Below are positions 59,542 through 64,000 of a stretch of 64,000 nucleotides of DNA, one piece after another. A model generated the notes under the pieces. The model saw only the letters and a program-made list of their open reading frames with translations. It searched no databases and was not told where the DNA came from. Numbering within the stretch: the first letter of the stretch is position 1; every line of letters starts with the position of its first letter. Location of the stretch: NCBI GenBank assembly GCA_022702545.1, contig JAHRBC010000004.1, positions 372,001 through 436,000 on the forward strand, in the 5' to 3' direction. Position numbers and translations under genes: made by a program. This DNA comes from Phycomyces nitens. Its lineage: Eukaryota > Mucoromycota > Mucoromycetes > Mucorales > Phycomycetaceae.

Positions 59542-60938
59542 ATGTCTGATACAAACGAGCTCGATTTTTATGAAGTGGATGAGGCCTATGTGATTCAGCA
59601 TCCAAACATTCCAAATGCAAGCGAGATTACTTCTGCAGAACGCATGTTGTCTGCCTGTTCAGGCGGGATATTCACTACCCTATTAAGTATGCCATTGTTT
59701 GATTGAAATGTCAGATCAAATAAGTTTGTGTAATTGACATGATGTTGTATTAGTGACGCCACTCGATGTCGTCAAGGTACGAATGCAAAGTAGAGATACA
59801 CCCAAACGGGGTCTTACCAGCGCCGTCACACCCGCACTGAATGGTGGAACTTTGGTAAAATAACAATAACAATAATATAAATAATACTTTAATAATAATA
59901 ATAAAGGCAGCTCATGTGGATTGTTACTTATGAACAAGGATACTAGACAGTCATGAAGAACATCATTCATGGAGAAGGGTTCTTTATGCTCTGGAGAGGT
60001 CTATCGGCTGGCTTGGTTATGGCCGTCCCTTCAACCGTCATATATTTCGCTGGCTATGATTGGATGCGACAGCAGACTCAGAATTCTCGATTTGCCAACT
60101 CAGTCTTGCATGATTCTTCTCCTCTATGGGCTGGCGCACTTGCAAGAAGTAGGTTGAAGCACCAAAAGAGGCCTTTTAAACTAACACTATGGTTTAAACC
60201 TTAAAATAGTTGTTGCAGCAACCATCATATCACCCCTTGAGCTATTCCGTACCCGGCTACAGGCAGCACAGGGAAAACATGGAGTGTCAGGTAAGCCATC
60301 CATGTTCATGAGTTCTACTAACGCATTATAGGTGTGTCCAGAGGTATTATTCAAATGGTAAAAAGAGATGGACCGACCTCTCTTTGGCGAGGAATCTCAT
60401 CTACTCTTTTAAGAGATGTCCCATTTTCTGGTAAATATCCTCACATCCTTGCATGATCCTGATTCTAATCATCCCTTAGCCTTTTACTGGATGGGTTACG
60501 AAAACATAAAGTATCAACTACAGTCAAGGCCCAGCTACAAACACGACACAGCATCTAACTTTCAGTCGTCTTTTATTGCCGGTGCTTCTTCTGGCATGGT
60601 AAGCTAGTTTCTTATCATCAAAATCACATGTTGCTCACAATGTCCTTTAGATTGCTTCTGTAATCACCACTCCTTTTGATGTAATCAAGACCCAACGCCA
60701 GATCAGCTCAATAAAAGGTATATTTAGTCCAATAAGATAAACTGCTTAAATAATTTGAATAGATATGCCATTGAGCCGATTAATCAAGGACATAATTGCA
60801 AACGAAGGATACAAGGGCTTCTTTAGAGGCACTGCTCCACGCGTCATTAAGGTGGCACCTGGATGTGCCATTATGATATCAAGTTATGAGTTTGGCAAGC
60901 TTGTGTTTGCTGATAGACGACGAGCAAAATCCAACTAG
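59542..60938 (+). CDS. MTM1: Mitochondrial carrier, Mtm1/SLC25A39-40 type
   Basis: Eight exons (59542-59686, 59754-59854, 59947-60148, 60210-60290, 60332-60430, 60480-60598, 60651-60717, 60763-60938) give 329 residues. SLC25A39/Mtm1 carriers support mitochondrial glutathione import and manganese/heme homeostasis. Three repeats each show the carrier signature: PLDVVKVRMQ, PLELFRTRLQ and PFDVIKTQRQ, each preceded by a helix and followed by the second half motif (GEGFFMLWRGLSAGLVMAVP; RDGPTSLWRGISSTLLRDVP; NEGYKGFFRGTAPRVIKVAP). The family choice rests on the MAVPSTVIYFAGYDWMR segment and the N-terminal SAERMLSACSGGIFTTLLMT. The intron 59855-59946 must be excised because it carries an in-frame stop just before the acceptor. 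The first matrix loop is short and has no cysteine. Only about 260 bases separate it from the SUMO protease gene. Confidence 0.85.
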
Positions 60939-61012
60939 ATCCATAGATTGTAATATTACTTTATATCTGTATTATAAAACACATTTTTAATAACATCAAT
61001 TAATAACCGAAA

Positions 61013-62768
61013 TATACAAGGTTACTATAGGAATATTAAGCGATTGTAAGATCTATTCAAGGTGTATATTAAAGAAGTGTATTTACATTGATCTTATTAT
61101 TAATGTATACAACCAATCGATCTATGGATCTATCATTACAAAGTATACCTTGTGTAGTCCATGCAATAAAGCCAAGCCATTTATTTAATAAGTGATAAGG
61201 CTATATTTATACTTTTCTAAAGCTATAAGTGTATTATGTATGAAAGAACAATACTTATCTCACACTCTCTTGTAATTATCTACTCTTTGGTCAGAGCACC
61301 TCTCAACTGTTTTGGTATCACAGGTTGGATTAACTTTGACTCCATATTACCGCCCAGTATATTTTAGATGTTCTCCTTTGGATTCAAGTCAGGACTTTAT
61401 GATGGCCAGTCAGGAGCATGTTAAGTTTGTCTTTATATATTTCTGACATTGGAGCTCCATGTAATATAGAAAATGAAAATGAAAATGAAAAAAGTATGGC
61501 AACAAGTATTGTATGTAATTGACAGACTTGATAGTTTGCTTTTTCTCTATCAAGTTGATTTTCTTTGAATGTAGAATGCACTTTTATGTCAACAACTAGA
61601 CATTTGAGAAAAAAGTGATCCATTGTATCTGCTGTTGTTTAGCCTTGTTCGAGTCTTTAATTTATTATCTCGCTACCTTTCTTTCACTTTCAATAGTATC
61701 TTTTTTATTATTATTATTTTTTGGGGGGTTTGGTTTGAGTGAATAGTGTCAACTAAACCGACATTGAATTCGAAATTGCAAGTAGCTTTGATAGAGAAAA
61801 CAATAGTAACAAATAGTTGCAAAGTAATTATTTCATTTATTTTTGTGCGTTGGCTAAGGCAAGAAATAGATTGGTATTTTTGTTACTGGCAGGACATTAC
61901 TTTTTTTATGCTCAATCTAAATCAATGTCCTGCCAGTAACAAAAATAAATGAAATAATTACTTTGCAACTATTTGTTACTATTGTTTTCTCTATCAAAGC
62001 TACTTGCAATTTCGAATTCAATGTCGGTTTAGTTGACACTATTCACTCAAACCAAACCCCCCAAATAATAATAATAATAAAGATACTATTGAAAGTGAAA
62101 GAAAGGTAGCGAGATAATAAATTAAAGACTCGAACAAGGCTAAACAAAAGCAGATACAATGGATCACTTTTTTCTCAAATGTCTAGTTGTTGACATAAAA
62201 GTGCATTCTACATTCAAAGAAAATCAACTTGATAGAGAAAAAGCAAACTATCAAGTCTGTCAATTACATACAATACTTGTTGCCATACTTTTTTCATTTT
62301 CATTTTCATTTTCTATATTACATGGAGCTCCAATGTCAGAAATATATAGACAAACTTAACATGTTCCTGACTGGCCATCACAAAGTCCTGACTTGAGTCC
62401 AAAGGAGAATATCTAAAATATACTGTGAGGGTAATATGGGGTCAAAGTTAATCCAACCTGTGATACCAAAACAGTTGAGAGGTGCTCTGACCAAAGAGTA
62501 GGTAATTACAAGAGAGTATGAAGTAAGTATTGTTCTTTCATACATAATACATTTCTAGCTTTAGAAAAGTATAAATATAGCCTTATCACTTATTGAATAA
62601 ATGGCTTGGCTTTATTGCATGGACTACACAAGGTATACTTTGTAATGATAGATTCATAGATCGATTGGTTGTATAAATTAAGAATAAGATCAATGTAAAT
62701 ACACTTCTTTAATATACACCTTGAACAGATCTTACAATCGCTTAATATTCCTATAGTAACCTTGTATA
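61013..62768. mobile_element. 1.75-kb near-perfect palindrome of a Tc1-derived repeat (copies B and C)
   Basis: Arms 61013-61898 and 61924-62768 are inverted copies of one another around a ~25-base centre. Both match copy A at 33909-34835. The right arm lacks about 40 bases present in the left arm and in copy A, next to a short direct repeat (ATTTTTGT), consistent with slippage. Each arm contains a degraded Tc1 transposase end; the right arm on the plus strand near 62350-62420 still reads PDWPSQSPDLSPKENI before a stop. The arms carry small conserved frames (61384-61623 minus, 62159-62359 plus) that belong to the relic. Confidence 0.92.
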
Positions 62769-63081
62769 ATGATACAAGTAATGTCTTTCAAGTATTTACA
62801 AAATTCAATACTTTTGTCATCATGGCTTGAATCCAATGCAGTTTGATTGTATATTCACATACTCTCTTGTGCTGTGTCCAGCATTTCTAAACCTGCCAAA
62901 CACATTGTAAAACATAATCCGTTCTTATAGCCCTCTAATGGTATGGTATGAGTCCTGAAAACAACTAATTGTAAATCTCATTCTACGGACAGATTATACA
63001 TGCTTGGATTACTATATATACCTATGATACCTATGATACAATCCACGAGGTTCTACGTTTTATTGCTTATTGACAAAATAC
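62769..63081. other. Short intergenic region
   Basis: About 310 bases between the palindrome and the next start codon; nothing recognised. Confidence 0.5.
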
Positions 63082-64000
63082 ATGGAACTCAAAGAGAATA
63101 ACGACGAACTTATATTACGAGTATTGATCAAGGCTGTCTTTAAGACTGAGAGCTATGCAAGTCTAACACTTGGTAGGCATTGTGATTAGCATTAATAAAT
63201 CTAGATGATTACCATTATACATCATGTTTCTTGATAGTATACATGTCGCATTTACATAATCGAAGCTTTTTACATTGCTTGTACAATAAAGTAAACTTGA
63301 TGATTCCTTTAAATGAATAGCATGGCTTATGGCATAAATGTCCTACAAGTTAATCACACTTTATTTTATTTTTTCTTGCCATGAAAAATTCATGTTACTG
63401 CTTTTTTTTTGCATAGTCTCCTTACTATCTCTTACGCGCCTTTTTGGTTAACCTCTTGGTGTAAATGCACTTTTGTTGATAGACCTAATGTCAAAAGCAC
63501 CAGAGCCTAAAAACGCAATCAGCACCTCGGTGTTTGGACTCCAAGAAACCCTGCGGAATCTCCAAAAACAATGTCCAATCCTTTCAATTTCACAACCCAA
63601 TTCACTTGATCCTCCCTGTCCTATAACTGCTGGCAATGGTAAACTTGTGTTTGGGAATCATTAATCTTGATTTATAGATATTAAACCACTGGCAATAGAA
63701 CTACATGCCTTTGGAGCTGCAAATCTCGACAAAGTACGCCAAGAGTTTACAAATCACATTAATCCCATCTGTACAATTTGTTCTCAATTTGAGACCGAAG
63801 TATTGGGAGATGTCATGAAGATGGGCTCTGGAGCAGATCCTGCATTCCGTAAACATTTTACTCACCTGAAAGTAAGCGTTAATTCTCAAGATATAGGTTA
63901 TTTATGAGTGGGATTAGGAACAAGCACTTTTGGAGAGCACTGTATTGAAAGTAAAGGATACATTAAAACACACACGAGAATACTTGGATGAATCACTGGA
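63082..64000 (+). CDS. Unrecognised protein, 5' part (runs off right edge)
   Basis: Exons 63082-63172, 63483-63638, 63678-63871 and 63918->64000 join in consistent phases. I do not recognise the protein. It begins MELKENNDELILRVLIKAVF, followed by a polar region and then a stretch with several Cys and His (NPICTICSQFETEVLGDVMK). The last visible exon (LLESTVLKVKDTLKHTREYL) is strongly helical and may start a coiled coil. No signal peptide or membrane segment is seen in this part. The start codon was chosen because it opens the first frame after the palindrome flank that splices cleanly onward; the 310-nt first intron is longer than usual, so exon 1 is tentative. Confidence 0.55.

Noticed and set aside
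1..64000. CRISPR arrays, operons, ribosome binding sites, prophage
   Set aside because: The window is eukaryotic nuclear DNA; short tandem repeats seen are microsatellites without spacers.

Overview
The window looks like nuclear DNA of an early-diverging filamentous fungus, most likely Mucoromycota. The DNA is AT-rich. The genes carry many short GT-AG introns, mostly about 36-95 nt. Gene content is fungal (Med1, Zn2Cys6 regulators, a Gap1-type RasGAP, Snx41/Atg20, Vps68), and Tc1/mariner remains are frequent. No prokaryotic or organellar features are seen. All exon joins were derived by hand from splice signals, reading-frame continuity and family motifs.

Layout. 1-21.8 kb is a housekeeping block: 3' part of Mediator subunit 1 (+), mitochondrial ribosomal protein uS4m/Nam9 (+), a cystinosin/Ers1-type PQ-loop transporter (-), a Zn2Cys6 transcription factor (+), a Gap1-like RasGAP (-), a Vps68/TMEM50 protein (-) and ribosomal protein eL8 (-). 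21.9-56 kb is a gene-poor, repeat-rich compartment. It holds five paralogues of a signal-peptide-bearing, multi-membrane-segment protein family that I cannot match to a named family: two in a ~2.5 kb tandem duplication, three dispersed. They are mixed with Tc1/mariner copies and relics, LTR-like repeats, a tRNA-derived SINE-like unit and other fragments. Embedded there are a second fungal-type regulator without a zinc cluster and Snx41/Atg20. 56.7-61 kb returns to housekeeping genes: an Ulp2/SENP6-7-type SUMO protease and an Mtm1/SLC25A39-type mitochondrial carrier. These are followed by a ~1.75 kb near-perfect palindrome built from a Tc1-derived repeat, and by the 5' part of an unrecognised gene running off the right edge.

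There are no operons. The housekeeping genes cover transcription, translation, Ras signalling, endolysosomal/vacuolar trafficking (cystinosin, Vps68, Snx41), SUMO turnover and mitochondrial transport, with no evident common pathway. The best candidate for something undescribed is the five-member 'AAP/WPTSG' membrane-protein family: a signal peptide ending just before Ala-Pro, an N-terminal block ending in AWPTSG, and a long conserved C-terminal membrane region.
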